From: VXYL01 sp965243095
GTDB lineage: Bacteria; Pseudomonadota; Gammaproteobacteria; Pseudomonadales; Azotimanducaceae
Length of the DNA stretch: 64,000 bases
Direction: 5' to 3'
Assembly: GCA_965243095.1 (NCBI GenBank)
Contig: OZ251530.1
Coordinates: forward strand, 2,046,001 to 2,110,000
Position numbers and translations under genes: made by a program. A model generated the notes under the pieces. That model searched no databases. It worked only from the letters and a program-made list of their open reading frames with translations, and was not told the DNA's origin. Shown in pieces: positions 52,151-63,400 of the stretch; within the stretch, counting starts at the first letter, position 1; each line of letters begins with the position of its first letter.

Positions 52151-54538
52151 GTGGGCGGCGGTTTGGCGCTGTTGGCCAGAAGCCAGCTGCGGTACGCGGC
52201 GCGTCATCCCGTGGGTTCGGTGGCGACTCTCGTTGGCACCGCGTTGGCGGTGCTGGCGGTAACCGCCGTACATCTGGTGAGCGAGTCCGTGCGGGCAGGG
52301 TTGGCCGCGGCTAGCGGCGGCGTCGACTGGCATACCCATGTGGCGACGCGGCCGGATCTTTCGGAAGACGACTACTTCGACCTCCGCGGCCGCTGGCGGC
52401 AAGGCGAGTTGCCGGGCGTGACCGCGGTGTTTCCGGTGATTGACGGCTATGTGCGGGTGGGCGGCCGGGCGAAGCGTCTGGTCGGGTTCGACCCGCTGGC
52501 CGGGCTGCAAGGCGTTGGCGACGGGGCCGGCTTGGGTGTGCCGGGATCGTCCAGCCGCTTTCTGTTGGAGGATGTGTTGGCGGTGGAGCCAAGCGATGCG
52601 GCGGCGGTGCGCGCCGCGGGCGGAAAGGTGGCGAACTTGCCCGTGGCGTTGGAGGAGGTGGAGGGAGTTGGCGTCCTGCTCGCCGACTTGCCCACTGCGC
52701 AGCGGCTGCTGCGGCGCGAAGGCGAATTGGACGCCATCTGGCTGCAAACGGCGAACCCAACCTCGCGCCTTGTGGACTGGGCGGACGGTCTGCTGCCCGG
52801 AATCGCCGCGGCGTTGCCGGCCGCGGGCAACCCGAAGCTCGACGGCTTTCGCGTCACCTCGCTCGCGCAGACGAATCCGACGCGCCGGTTCGCGGACGCC
52901 ATCGCCTTCAACCTCGGCATCTTGGCGCTGCTGTCGCTGTTGATGGCGCTGTTCCTCGCAGTGCAATCGAGCCGCGCCAACAACGCCCGTCGGCGGTTGG
53001 AACACGAGCGCTTGTGCGCCGCCGGCGTCTCCCGCAGCGAGCTGCGAAGCATGGCGGTGGCGGAAGGATTGCTGATCGGCGGCTTGGGCAGCGGCCTCGG
53101 CCTGGCCGCCGGCGCGGCGCTCGCCGATGCGCTGGCGGCCGCGGGAGAACTGCGCCCGGCCGCGGTGGATGCGTGGGTGGTCGCCAAAGCGCTCGGCTGC
53201 GGTGCGTTGGCGGCGGCGTTGGCGCCGCTCTGGACGGGTTGGCGTGCCGGCGGCGCGCAACCGAGTTCACGCAGGTGGCCACGCCGCGTCCTCGGCTTGA
53301 CGGCGGCGCTGGTGTTGGCCGGTTGCCTCGTCCACGCCGCGCTGTGGAGCGCTTTCGTCGCGTTGCTGTTGATCTGCCTGCTGCATGTCGCCTACGCGGT
53401 CCCGGCGCTCGCCGGCACGGCGCGTGCGCTGGCGAAGTTCGTCAAGTCGCTGACGATGCGCGCCAATCTGCGCAGCCTGCCGGCATCGGGTGCCCACGAT
53501 GGCAGCGAGCCGCGCCTCGCGCTGGCGGCGCTGTCCATCGCCGCGGCGGTGGCCATCGGCATGGGGTTGATGGTGGAAAGCCTGCGCCGGGATTTCGACG
53601 CCATGCTCGACCAGGTGTTGTGGGAAGGCGTCTATCTGCGCGACGAGAGCGGCGGGGCGCGGCGCGACTTGGCGACGATACGCAGCTTGCCGGGTGTGCG
53701 TGGCGCGAGGCGCTACGGCGAGGCGCCGGCGCGTTTGGCGCACGGGCCGGTGACCGTTCGCGTGGCGGATCTGGACGCCGCCGAGGTGGCCCGCTACGGC
53801 TACCGCGGCGATGCGCCTGCCGGCGCGTTGCTCAACGAAACAGCGTCTCGCGCCTATGATCTCGGCATCGGCGACACCGCGCAGATCACCGTTGGCGGCC
53901 AGCGCCTCGGCGTGCTGGTGGCGCATGTGTTTCGCGACTATCGCGCCGCGTCGCCCACCTTGATCCTGCCGCTGGCGTGGCAACACCGGCTGCCCGCCGA
54001 TGCGCTCGCTTGGGAGCAGATGGTGGTGTTGACCGAGCCCGGTGGTGCGGCGGCCGTCGCGGCAACGCTGCGCGAACGCTACCCCGATGCCGAGGTGCGC
54101 GACCACGCCGAAATCCGCGCCGCCGCCAGCGCCGCGTTCGATCGCTCCTTCGTGGTCAGCAACGCGCTGACCGCGGTGGCGGTGGGGGTGGCCGTGGTCG
54201 GCCTGTACGCGGCGCTGACGGCGCTGCAGGCGAACCGCGAACGCGAGTTTCGTTTGCTCGCCGCGGTGGGGCACTCCCGCGTGGAGATCTGGCGTTTGGC
54301 GCTGACGCGCACTTTGGCGCTGGGCGCGCTGGCGGCGGTCGCCGCGGCGCCGCTTGGCGTCCTCATCGCCTGGGTGCTGTGTGCGTTCGTGAATCCGTTG
54401 GCGTTCGGCTGGAGCATCAACCTGCGCCCGGTGGCGAGCGCGTTTTGGTTGCCGCTGCTGCTGTGCTTGGCCGGGGCGCTGCTGGCCGGCGTCGTGCCGA
54501 GCTACCGCTCGGCGTTCCGATCCGCCAGCGTGGGTTGA
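52151..54538 (+). CDS. Large FtsX-type ABC transporter permease (two FtsX domains)
   Basis: A 795-residue membrane protein starting at GTG. It has an N-terminal segment (about 20-40), a periplasmic domain, a middle FtsX set, and a second N-terminal-type segment near 460 with its own C-terminal FtsX set (REFRLLAAVGHSRVEIWRLA). This is the duplicated-permease layout of AttF/YbbP-type exporters. It works with the ATPase at 51433. It ends 1 nt from the convergent sensor gene. Confidence 0.85.
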   Translation: MGGGLALLARSQLRYAARHPVGSVATLVGTALAVLAVTAVHLVSESVRAGLAAASGGVDWHTHVATRPDLSEDDYFDLRGRWRQGELPGVTAVFPVIDGYVRVGGRAKRLVGFDPLAGLQGVGDGAGLGVPGSSSRFLLEDVLAVEPSDAAAVRAAGGKVANLPVALEEVEGVGVLLADLPTAQRLLRREGELDAIWLQTANPTSRLVDWADGLLPGIAAALPAAGNPKLDGFRVTSLAQTNPTRRFADAIAFNLGILALLSLLMALFLAVQSSRANNARRRLEHERLCAAGVSRSELRSMAVAEGLLIGGLGSGLGLAAGAALADALAAAGELRPAAVDAWVVAKALGCGALAAALAPLWTGWRAGGAQPSSRRWPRRVLGLTAALVLAGCLVHAALWSAFVALLLICLLHVAYAVPALAGTARALAKFVKSLTMRANLRSLPASGAHDGSEPRLALAALSIAAAVAIGMGLMVESLRRDFDAMLDQVLWEGVYLRDESGGARRDLATIRSLPGVRGARRYGEAPARLAHGPVTVRVADLDAAEVARYGYRGDAPAGALLNETASRAYDLGIGDTAQITVGGQRLGVLVAHVFRDYRAASPTLILPLAWQHRLPADALAWEQMVVLTEPGGAAAVAATLRERYPDAEVRDHAEIRAAASAAFDRSFVVSNALTAVAVGVAVVGLYAALTALQANREREFRLLAAVGHSRVEIWRLALTRTLALGALAAVAAAPLGVLIAWVLCAFVNPLAFGWSINLRPVASAFWLPLLLCLAGALLAGVVPSYRSAFRSASVG

Positions 54539-54539
54539 A

Positions 54540-55295
54540 TCAGTCCGAAGCCGCCTCGGCTTCTTCCCGTTGGCGGTGGCGCACCGCCACCAGCGCCAGC
54601 ACCAACGCCACGGCGACCAAGGCGATCAACACCGCGGTGGTGGCGAGGAAGTAGCGGTTGAGGTCGCTCTGCCGTGCCGCGAGCCGCCGAATTTCCTGGG
54701 CGGTGCGAATTTCCATCGCTTGGATGAAGCGCTGAATCGGCATCATGATCTGCGCCTTGGCTTGGTGGTAGGCGTCCGAGTGCAGCAGTTCCTGGGCGGC
54801 GTGCAGATCGCCTTCGCGCACCGCCGCGAAGGCTTGGTCCTCCAACTGGGTGAGGGCGTTGGAGGCGCTTTCGGATTCCGACAGCAGCGCGAGTTCCGGC
54901 TCGGTGAAGCCGGCGTCGCGCATCAGCGTGCGCAACGCCACCGCGGGGCCGCTCGGCCGCGGCCGGGCGTCGTCCGCGCCGCCGGCGGTGACCAGATCCC
55001 AATACACCAGGTGGTATTGCTCCGGGCGCGGCGCCTCGCCGTTGCGGATGGCGAGGATTTCTTGGAAATAGCGGTGGTAGCGCTCGTCGCCGGTGGCCGC
55101 GTAGGTTCGCGCCATGCGTGTCAAGTCATCCGAGGACTGGCGCAACTCCTGCGCCAGCAAATGCGCGGCGTCGCGCTGCGCCCAACTCTCGGCGATGGCC
55201 GCCTCGGTGTCGAACCCCTCCCAAACGTAGGTCGCCGACAGCCCGATGAGCAGCAGCGTCGCCGTGGAGACCGCCACCAACACATTGCCTATCAC
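54540..55295 (-). CDS. Membrane sensor protein lacking an output domain
   Basis: A 251-residue protein with transmembrane segments at about 2-24 and 214-238 and a periplasmic helical domain between. LTRMARTYAATGDERYHRYFQEILAIRNGE and YHLVYWD are typical of the N-terminal sensor of histidine kinases and cyclases. After the second segment only 13 residues remain (HRQREEAEAASD), so no kinase, GGDEF or MCP domain exists. The stop is 1 nt from the end of the convergent permease gene. It may act by binding a separate kinase, or be a degraded receptor. The start is GTG 55295 with AGGTGG upstream. Confidence 0.75.
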   Translation of the reverse strand: MIGNVLVAVSTATLLLIGLSATYVWEGFDTEAAIAESWAQRDAAHLLAQELRQSSDDLTRMARTYAATGDERYHRYFQEILAIRNGEAPRPEQYHLVYWDLVTAGGADDARPRPSGPAVALRTLMRDAGFTEPELALLSESESASNALTQLEDQAFAAVREGDLHAAQELLHSDAYHQAKAQIMMPIQRFIQAMEIRTAQEIRRLAARQSDLNRYFLATTAVLIALVAVALVLALVAVRHRQREEAEAASD

Positions 55296-55366
55296 ATGCC
55301 ACCTCGCTTGCTTTCGCGCCCGCTTCGAGCGGACGCCGCCACCATAGCAGAAGCCGGCGATCCCCG

Positions 55367-56185
55367 TCAGCCGCGCATCGCCCGCAACGCCTCGGCGTGC
55401 AGGCGCGGGTTGGCCGCCGCCACCACCATGCCGCCACGCGGCGTTTCGCCGGCCAGATCGGTTATGACGCCGCCGCCGCCGCGCACAATGGGCACCAGGG
55501 GCAGGATGTCGTGCGCCCGCAAGTCGTCTTCGATGACGAGATCGATGAGGCCGTGGGCGAGCAGGCAATAGTTGTAGCAGTCGCCGCCGAAGCGCGTCAT
55601 GCGCGCGCGCGCCGCGAGCTTCTCGAACCGCTCCCGCGCCTGCCCCGTGAACATCGCCGGGTGGGTGCAGGCGAGCACGGCGTTCGCCAACACAGCGCGG
55701 TCGCGGGCGCGGATGGTTTTCGTTGCTGCGGCGGCAGCATTGGACACCCATGCTTCGCGCCCATCGCCGCAGAACGTCTCGCCCACCACCGGCTGATGCA
55801 TCCACCCCAACACCGGCTCGCCGTCGCGCAGCAAGCCGAGCAGACAGCCCCACACCGGCAACCCGGCGATGTAGGCGCGCGTGCCGTCGATGGGATCCAC
55901 AATCCAGCGCCACGCGGCGGTTCCGGGTTTGTCGCCCAGCTCTTCGCCGTAGATGCCGTGATCGGGGAAACGCGCCGCGATGCGCTCGCGGATGGCGGCT
56001 TCCACGCGGCGATCGGTGTCGGTGACCGGATCGAACGCGCCACCGCCGCTTTTGTCGGCGACATCGGCGACGCCGCCAGTGCGTCGGAAGCCCTCGGCGG
56101 CGATGCGCCCCGCATGCGCAAGCACTTCGTGGCCGAAAGCCCGATATTCGTCCAGCGCCTGTTCCACCGTCGCGCAACCTAGCAC
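55367..56185 (-). CDS. Inositol monophosphatase family phosphatase (HisN-like)
   Basis: A 272-residue phosphatase. PVTDTDR (about 53-59), E81/E82 (GEELG), DPIDGT at 97-102 and AHDILPLVPIVRGGGG near the C-terminus are the Mg-binding motifs of the family. Members hydrolyse inositol-1-phosphate, histidinol-phosphate or PAP. WIVDPIDGTRAYIAGLPVWG is close to the HisN type. The GTG at 56185 was taken as start; GTG 56167 is also possible. It is divergent from the AttH-like gene. Confidence 0.85.
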   Translation of the reverse strand: MLGCATVEQALDEYRAFGHEVLAHAGRIAAEGFRRTGGVADVADKSGGGAFDPVTDTDRRVEAAIRERIAARFPDHGIYGEELGDKPGTAAWRWIVDPIDGTRAYIAGLPVWGCLLGLLRDGEPVLGWMHQPVVGETFCGDGREAWVSNAAAAATKTIRARDRAVLANAVLACTHPAMFTGQARERFEKLAARARMTRFGGDCYNYCLLAHGLIDLVIEDDLRAHDILPLVPIVRGGGGVITDLAGETPRGGMVVAAANPRLHAEALRAMRG

Positions 56186-56231
56186 CCATGTGCCGAACGC
56201 TCAACCGCAACACGCGGTCTATGATTCCCAC

Positions 56232-57383
56232 ATGGCTGTTCCCGTGCGGCGTGGCGTTTGGCTGCTCTCGGTTTGGGCGTTGGCGGCCGCTGGCTGTGGC
56301 GGCGATCCGGACAGCGCACCGGCCCGGCAACAGGGGCTGCGCGCGGTACTCGGAGGCGATGGGCTCCGCCCGGGCGCGCAAGACGATGCGGCCGGTTTCG
56401 CCAAGGCGGATCGCCCCATCGACTTCACCTTCCCCCGGGATCACGGGCCGCATCCGCAGTTCCGCAGCGAGTGGTGGTATCTCACCGCCGTGCTCGCCAA
56501 CGCCGAGGGGCGCGAATTCGGCGTGCAGTTCACCGTGTTCCGCAGGGGAATCGCGCCGGTGGGGGATGCGAGCGCGCAGGAAGGCGCGCAGGCGTGGCGG
56601 AGCGGTCAGGTGTATTTGGGGCATGTGGCGGTCTCGGATGTGGCGGCGCGGCGGCACTTGGAGGAGGAGCGTCTGGCGCGCGGCCACCCGGCCCTCGCCG
56701 GCGCCCGCGCCGCGCCGTTCGCGGTGCATTTGGAAGGTTGGCGGCTCGCCACAACCGATGACGCCGCAGGCTTTTGGCCTTTGCGGCTGGAAGCGGAAAC
56801 AACCGGATTCGCAGTGGATCTCACCTTGCGTGGCGGCAAACCCATCGTACGCCAAGGCGAAGGCGGGCTCTCGCGCAAAGGGCCGAACAACGCCTCCTAC
56901 TACTACTCCATTCCGCGCATCGACGCCGAGGGGCAGGTGCGCGTGGGCGGCGCGACGCATCGCGTGGCCGGCGGCGCTTGGCTGGATCGCGAGTGGAGCA
57001 CGAGCGTGCTGGCGGCGGAATACGCCGGCTGGGATTGGTTCGCGCTGCGTTTGGACGACGGCCGCGACATGATGTTCTACCGGATGCGCCGCCGCGACGG
57101 CCAGCCCTCTGGCTACAACTCCGGTGTGCTGATCGACGCCGCTGGCAATGCGCGCATTCTGCAAGCGCGGGAGTTTTCGCTCGCGCCGCAGGAGCATTGG
57201 CGCGAGTGGCCGGTGGCGTGGCGCTTGCGCCTGCCCGGGGAATCTTCGCCGTGGAGCGTTCGCGCCGCGTTCGCGGATCAGGTGATGGAGACGTCCATTC
57301 GCTATTGGGAAGGCGTGGCCCATGTGTACGACAGCGCCGGCACCCGGCTTGGCGCCGGCTACATGGAATTGACGGGCTATTGA
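56232..57383 (+). CDS. AttH/CrtC-like lipocalin-domain lipoprotein
   Basis: A 383-residue protein. A lipobox ends at C22 (ALAAAGC), so it is a lipoprotein. FRSEWWYLTAVLANAEGREFGVQFTVFR is the AttH/CrtC-family opening, and WLDREWSTSVLAAEYAGWDWFALRL the second conserved part. The family is a lipocalin-like double barrel; members are annotated as carotenoid hydratase or as partners of Att-type ABC exporters. The ABC ATPase and permease lie at 51433-54538 on the same strand, with two opposite-strand genes between, so it is probably their substrate-binding partner rather than a carotenoid enzyme. Confidence 0.8.
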   Translation: MAVPVRRGVWLLSVWALAAAGCGGDPDSAPARQQGLRAVLGGDGLRPGAQDDAAGFAKADRPIDFTFPRDHGPHPQFRSEWWYLTAVLANAEGREFGVQFTVFRRGIAPVGDASAQEGAQAWRSGQVYLGHVAVSDVAARRHLEEERLARGHPALAGARAAPFAVHLEGWRLATTDDAAGFWPLRLEAETTGFAVDLTLRGGKPIVRQGEGGLSRKGPNNASYYYSIPRIDAEGQVRVGGATHRVAGGAWLDREWSTSVLAAEYAGWDWFALRLDDGRDMMFYRMRRRDGQPSGYNSGVLIDAAGNARILQAREFSLAPQEHWREWPVAWRLRLPGESSPWSVRAAFADQVMETSIRYWEGVAHVYDSAGTRLGAGYMELTGY

Positions 57384-57421
57384 TGGGCGTGCGGGCTTGG
57401 CGTTGGCTATACTCGCTGGTC

Positions 57422-60400
57422 ATGGTTGCGGGAAACAGCACTGGGCGCCGCCAGACCGCGGCCATCGTTTGTGTGCTGGGTTTGCTGGCGATCGGCATCG
57501 TTGCGGTATTGCGCTACCAAACAGGACCGCTTGCCACGCAACAGCCGGAGGCCGAGGCCGTTGAGCGACTCGTCGCGGCGGCGACCTTGGCCGACATCGC
57601 CGCGGTAAGCGAACGCCGCGCCAAATCCACTCCCCAACGCCAATCGCCGCCGCAATCGCAGGTGGAGGCGGCACCGATTCCCGCGCATTTCCCAGCGCCT
57701 TTGGTGGATGCGCCTTTGCCGCCATCCCCGCCCGATGGCTACAGCTTCGTTGCAGTCTCGCCGCAGGAGATGTCGAAAGCGCCGATCGAGGCCCCGGCGC
57801 AAGCCAAGCCCGCGCCCGCCGACAAGCTCGACTGGCTCGGCGGTGCGGATGCCATTGACGCTTTGGCGCGGCAGGCCGCGGCCGCGGGGCGCGGCTGGAC
57901 CTTTGGCTGGTTGCGGCTGGCACCGGATACGACGCTCGGCGATCTGAAAGGGGCGCTGCGGCTGCATGGCGGCGAGCTTCTGGGCACGTCGGGCCGGCTC
58001 GTTCGCGCCAAATTGCCCGGTGCCGAGGCGCCGTTGCGCGCCATCGCCGAGTTGCCGGCTGTTCGGGGCATCGGCGCCGTGCCGCCCGCCAGCAAGGCCG
58101 CCGCGGCCTTCTTGGAAGAGGCGCGCCTAGCCGCTGAGCAAACGCCCGTGTTCATCACCTTGATGGCCGACGACCCGGACGGTGGTTGGCGGCGGGAGCT
58201 GGAGAAGCGCGGCGCGGTGGTCGGCCGTTTCGATGCGCAGTTGCGCGTGTACGAGGCGGCGGCCGATTTCGCCGCGCTGGCCGCCATCGCCGAAGCCGAC
58301 TTCGTGCTTGCCATCGAGCCGGTGTCCGGCGTGACCCCGGCGCACAGCACCGCGGTGCCGGCCATGGGGGCGGATGCGCTGCGGATGCGGGAGCAGCCGG
58401 GAACTTTCAGCGGCGTCGGCGGCGCGGCCATTCCCATCGGTGTCCTGGACACCGGCCTCAACATCAGCCACCCGGACGTCGGCGCGCTGCGCGGCAGCAT
58501 CTGCGGCGCCAACTTCGACATCCTGAATCCCGCCTCGGACCGCGACCTGTGGGTGGATTTCGACGGCCACGGCACCCATGTCACCGGCACCATCGCCGGC
58601 AACGGCCTGTTGCAGCCGGCCTTGGCCGGCATGGCGCCGGCCGTGCGGCACCTCCGCATCGCCAAGGTGTTGTCGCCCAGCGGCAACGGTAGCGGTGTCG
58701 CCATCGGCCGCGGCATGAGCTTTCTGGCCAACCCCTCCCGCTGCGGCGGCGACGGCCCGGCGGCGAAGCCGTTGATCGTGAACATGAGCTTGGCTTCCAC
58801 CAGCCGCGCCTTCGAGGGGCGCGGCTTCGGCGAACGCAAATTGGACGCCGTGGTCTGGACGCACCGCCAGCTCTATGTGGTCGCCCAAGCCAACAGCGCC
58901 GAATTCGGCTTCTCCAACTATGGCGCCGCCAAGAACTCCTTGGCGGTCGGCGCCGTTATGGATAGCGGAGACATCGCCTGGTTCAGTAGTTGGGGCCCCA
59001 CCGCCGACGGCCGTCTTGCGCCCCAAGTCGTGGCCACCGGGGTTGGGTTGATGTCGGCGGAGGGTGACGGCGCGCAGGGCGGATACACCGCGCAGAGCGG
59101 CACCAGCATGGCCGCGCCATCGGTCGCCGGCGTGGCGGCGCTGTTGCTGGCGGCGTCCCCGGCCCATCGCGAGCATCCGGCGCTGGCGAGGGCGCAGCTC
59201 ATGGCCAGCGCAATCAAGCCGGACCTCTGGCTGGACGACCCCGAGGCGTTCGCGCTGGACAACAGCGCCGGCCCCGCCGCGCTGCAAAACCAATACGGCC
59301 TCGGCAAGGTCTCCGCCCACACCGCGGTGCTGAACCGCGACCGCGAGGATGGCTGGGTGAGCGGTGCCGCCGCGGTCACGCTGGAGGATGGCGAGTTCGG
59401 CCATCAGGACATCGAAGTGCCGGCCGGCGCCCGCCGCTTGGAAATCGTCCTCACTTGGGACGAGCCACCGGCGGACACGATCGCCGCGGCGGTGTTGAAC
59501 GATCTAGACCTGTGGGTTGACCACCAAGGCGACTGCGCCGGCGGCCGCTGCGGCGAATACTCCTCGCGCTCGCTGGTGGACAACGTGGAATGGGTGGTGG
59601 TGCGCAACCCGCCGCCGGGCACCTACCGGCTCAAGGTGCTGGGCGAGCGCATCCACGGCGAAGCTCCCCGGGCGGCGCTGGCGTGGACGGTGGTGCGCGG
59701 CGCCACCACACCGCGACTGCGCGTGACGACGGCGCAACGGCGGGCGTACGCCGAAGAGAAAGATCTCTACACCGTGGACCTCACCATAGCCACCGACGCC
59801 TACATCGCCGCCGGCGCCACGTTGCGCATCGACGGCGTGGACGAGCTGGTGGTGCCGGGCAGCTCGATTTCCCGCCAGGACAACGCCGACGGCCCCCCGT
59901 ACAAGCGGAGCGAGGGCCGCGTCATCGCCCTCGGCGAGATCGCCGCCGGCGAGCGGCAGAAGGTGTCCTTAACGCTGCGTCGTTCCTGGGGGCCGGCGTC
60001 GGTGCGCATGCACTTCATCGTCGGCGCTTGGAACGCGTTTGGCGACGACGCCTTCGTCGATGTGATGCCGCGCCGCGGGGAGGCGCCCTCGGAGCCTTTG
60101 CTCAAGAAGCCGGCGAACGACGATTTCGCGTACGCCGCCGCGCTCGCCGGGGCGGAGGGGGAACAAGCCGTCAACCCGATTTTGGCGACGCCGGAACCGG
60201 GCGAACCCGCTTACAGCGGCGCGGTTGGCCGGCCCCTGCGGTCCATTTGGTTTCACTGGGAGGCGCCCAGTGCCGGCTTCCATCAGTTTGGCACCGACAG
60301 CAGCCAAGCGCGATTGGAGGTGTTCACGGGGCAGACGCTAACCTCCCTCGCCCGCCTCGTTCCGCCGAGCGCCTCGGCGATTGTCGCGGCGCAAACCGGG

Positions 60401-63400
60401 CGGCGGTATTGGATTCGCTTGACCTTGCCGGAGACCCCAGCTTGGCACATTGAGGAGCTTTTGCAAGATGTCGTTCTGCGCTGGTCGCCGCTCGCCGGCC
60501 CGCCCAACGACGACTTCCACAGCGCCGCGGAGCTGGCCGGCGCCGAGGGCGAAGCCTCCGGCAGCACCCTCGGCGCGACCTTGGAGGCCGGCGAGTTCTA
60601 CGGCGCCCTCGGCGCATCCGTTTGGCATCGGTGGAGCGCGCCCGCCGACGGCTACTGGAGGTTCTCCGTGGGCCACCGCAGCGCGTGCCTCTTGGCGTTC
60701 ACCGGCGAGCAGCTGGCGACGCTGCGCCTCATCGCCGGACACTACGCCCGGCTCAACGACAGCCGGTCGCGCTTCGGGTGCTGGGACCAAATCGCGTTCG
60801 TTGCCCGCGCTGGGCGGGAATACCGCATCGCCGTTTTTGCGCGCGGCGCCGCGGGCGGCGCCTTTGCGCTCGGTTGGGAACGGGCCAACCGCGAACGCTC
60901 GGACAACGACTTCTTCGCGCACGCCGTGGCGCTAACCGGCGCGGAGTCCAGCATTGAAATGCCGGAACTGGCTGGGGACCTTCCCACGGTGGAACCGGAC
61001 GAACCCCCGGAGACGGGCGTGGGCACCCGCTGGTGGGTCTGGACCGCGCCCGCCACGGCCGAGTTCACTTGGCGCATTGCCGCCTCGTCGGGTTATCGGC
61101 CCGGCGGCCACCAACTGACCGTCTGGAGCGGCGAGACGCTTGCCGGACTACGCTTGGCAGGTACTTCCGTCACCCCGAGTGGATCCGACCCGGCGCTGAA
61201 GTTCACGGCGCGGAAAGGCGTTCGCTACCACATCGCAGCCGGATTTCCCGCCAACGCCCTGTCCACCCTCGCTGCTTGGCGGCCGTTGGCCTTGGAGTGG
61301 GGGCGGACGCCGCGCAACGACGACCTCGGCAACGCCGCGGAGATCGACGGACAATCCGGTTCAACAACGGGCACCATTCGCTTCGCCACGCTCGAGCCCG
61401 GCGAAGAAGGACGCGAGGCGGCCAGCGTGGATTCGGTGTGGTGGCGTTGGCAGGCGCCCACCACCGGCGCGTACCAATTCGAAACCGATGACGTCGGTCG
61501 CTTGCTTTCCGTGTACCGCGGCGGCGAGGAGGGCGAGGAGAGCTTCGCCTCCCTGCAACCCGTTTCATCCACCTTCAACGACGAGTACGCGACGGTGGAT
61601 GCCGAGGCGGACCGCCGCTACTTCATCCGCGTCGGCGGCGAACGCTATATGGAGGGCTCCGGGGGCGTCAACGGGCCATCGCAAGAAAATCTGGGCGACG
61701 ACTTCACCCTTGCCTGGGGTGCGGCCACGCCGCCCGCCGAGTGGGCGTTCGCCTCCTCCGGGGCCGGCGACCGGATCTTGGCGGATGACGCATGGCGCCA
61801 GCCGAGCCCGGCGGATGGAGATGCGCCGGCGCACCGCCGAAGCCGAGCCTTGGACGCCGCCATCGAACGCATAGACGCCGAAAGCCGCCAACCCGGCGCA
61901 TCCTTTGCCGTGTTGCCGGCGCCGATCAGCCCGCACGCCCTCGATACGGATCCGCCCGCCCCGCCTAGGCCGCCGGCCGGCTACGCCTTCGTACACTTCC
62001 ACGGCGAGATGGCGCAGGCCGCGCGCGAATACTCCTCCGCCGGCGCCGCAGCCGCGCCACGCATCGAAACTTCCAAGAAAGCCACGCCGCCGGCAGCGAA
62101 GCTGATCGCGATCACGACGGAGTTGCGCTCCCGGGAAGTTCTGCCGGCCTTCATCACCGTGACGGCGGGAGATGCCGACGGCGTTTGGCGCCGCGAGCTG
62201 GAGCGTCTCGGCTTGGTGGTCGGCCGCTTCGATCCCGTCGTCCGCGCCTATGCGGCGAACATTCCCACCCACCTCTTGGACGCGGTGGCCGCGGCGGACT
62301 TCGTGCAGGCCATCGAGCCCGTGCCGGCCCTTGCAGCGCTGTCGAACACCGCGGCCCCAGGCGCCGGCGCGGACGTGCTGCGCACCCTGGTCACGCCCGG
62401 CGTGTTCGACGGCGTCACCGGCGCTGGGACGCCCGTCGGCATTCTGGACACCGGACTCAACATCAGCCATCCGGACATCCATTCCGGACGCAGCAGCATC
62501 TGCGGTGCCAGTTTCGAAGTCCATGACCAGGATCGGAACCTCTGGGTGGACCTGCCCGAGCATGGCACCCATGTGACGGGCATCTTGGCCGGCAACGGCC
62601 GGTTGCACCCCGGCTTGGCCGGGGTCGCCCCGGGCGTGCGCCACCTCCGCGTCGTCGATATCCGGAAATCCCCCGCTGGGGTGTTGCGCGGAATGGACTT
62701 CCTCGCTGCCGCCACCGGCTGCGGCGACGATGCGACCGCGGTCGTCAAGCCCTTGGTGGTCAATCTCAGCTTTGGCGACACGGGCTTGGATTGGCACGCG
62801 CGAACCGTCCCGGAGCGCAAGCTGGACGCCATGGTGTGGGCGCATCGCCAGCTCTACGTCGTCCCGACGACGAATCTCCACCAATGGAGCTCGGCGAACC
62901 AAGGCTTGCTGGGCTTCAGCATGTTCGCCGCCGCCAAGAATTCGCTCGCCGTGGGCGCGGTGGACGAAGGCGGCGAAATCGCACTCTTCAGCGGCCGCGG
63001 CCCCACCGGGGACGGGCGGCTGATGCCGCAGCTGGTCGCCCCCGGAGTGTCCATCATCGCCCCGGCCGGGTATGGCCAACGAGACGGCTATCAAACTTGG
63101 AGCGGCAGCAGCATGGCGGCGCCGGTGGCATCCGGCGTGGCGGCGCTGCTGCTGGACGCGGCGCCGGCGCACCGGGAGCAGCCGGCCATGGTTCGGGCGC
63201 GCCTGATGGCGAGCGCCATCAAGCCGATGGCTTGGTTGGACGACGCCGAAGCCTATCCAGCCGACAATACGCAAGGGCCGGGCACGCTGCACCGCTACTA
63301 CGGCCTGGGCAACGTGTCGGCGCGCACCAGCGTGCTGGAACGCAATGAGCCCGACGGCTGGACCGGCGGCAGCGCGACCGTGACGCTGGGGACGGGAAAT

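Noticed and set aside
56232..57383. Carotenoid 1,2-hydratase as the function of the AttH-like protein
   Set aside because: The lipobox and the nearby Att-type ABC exporter favour a transport partner, and no other carotenoid genes are near.
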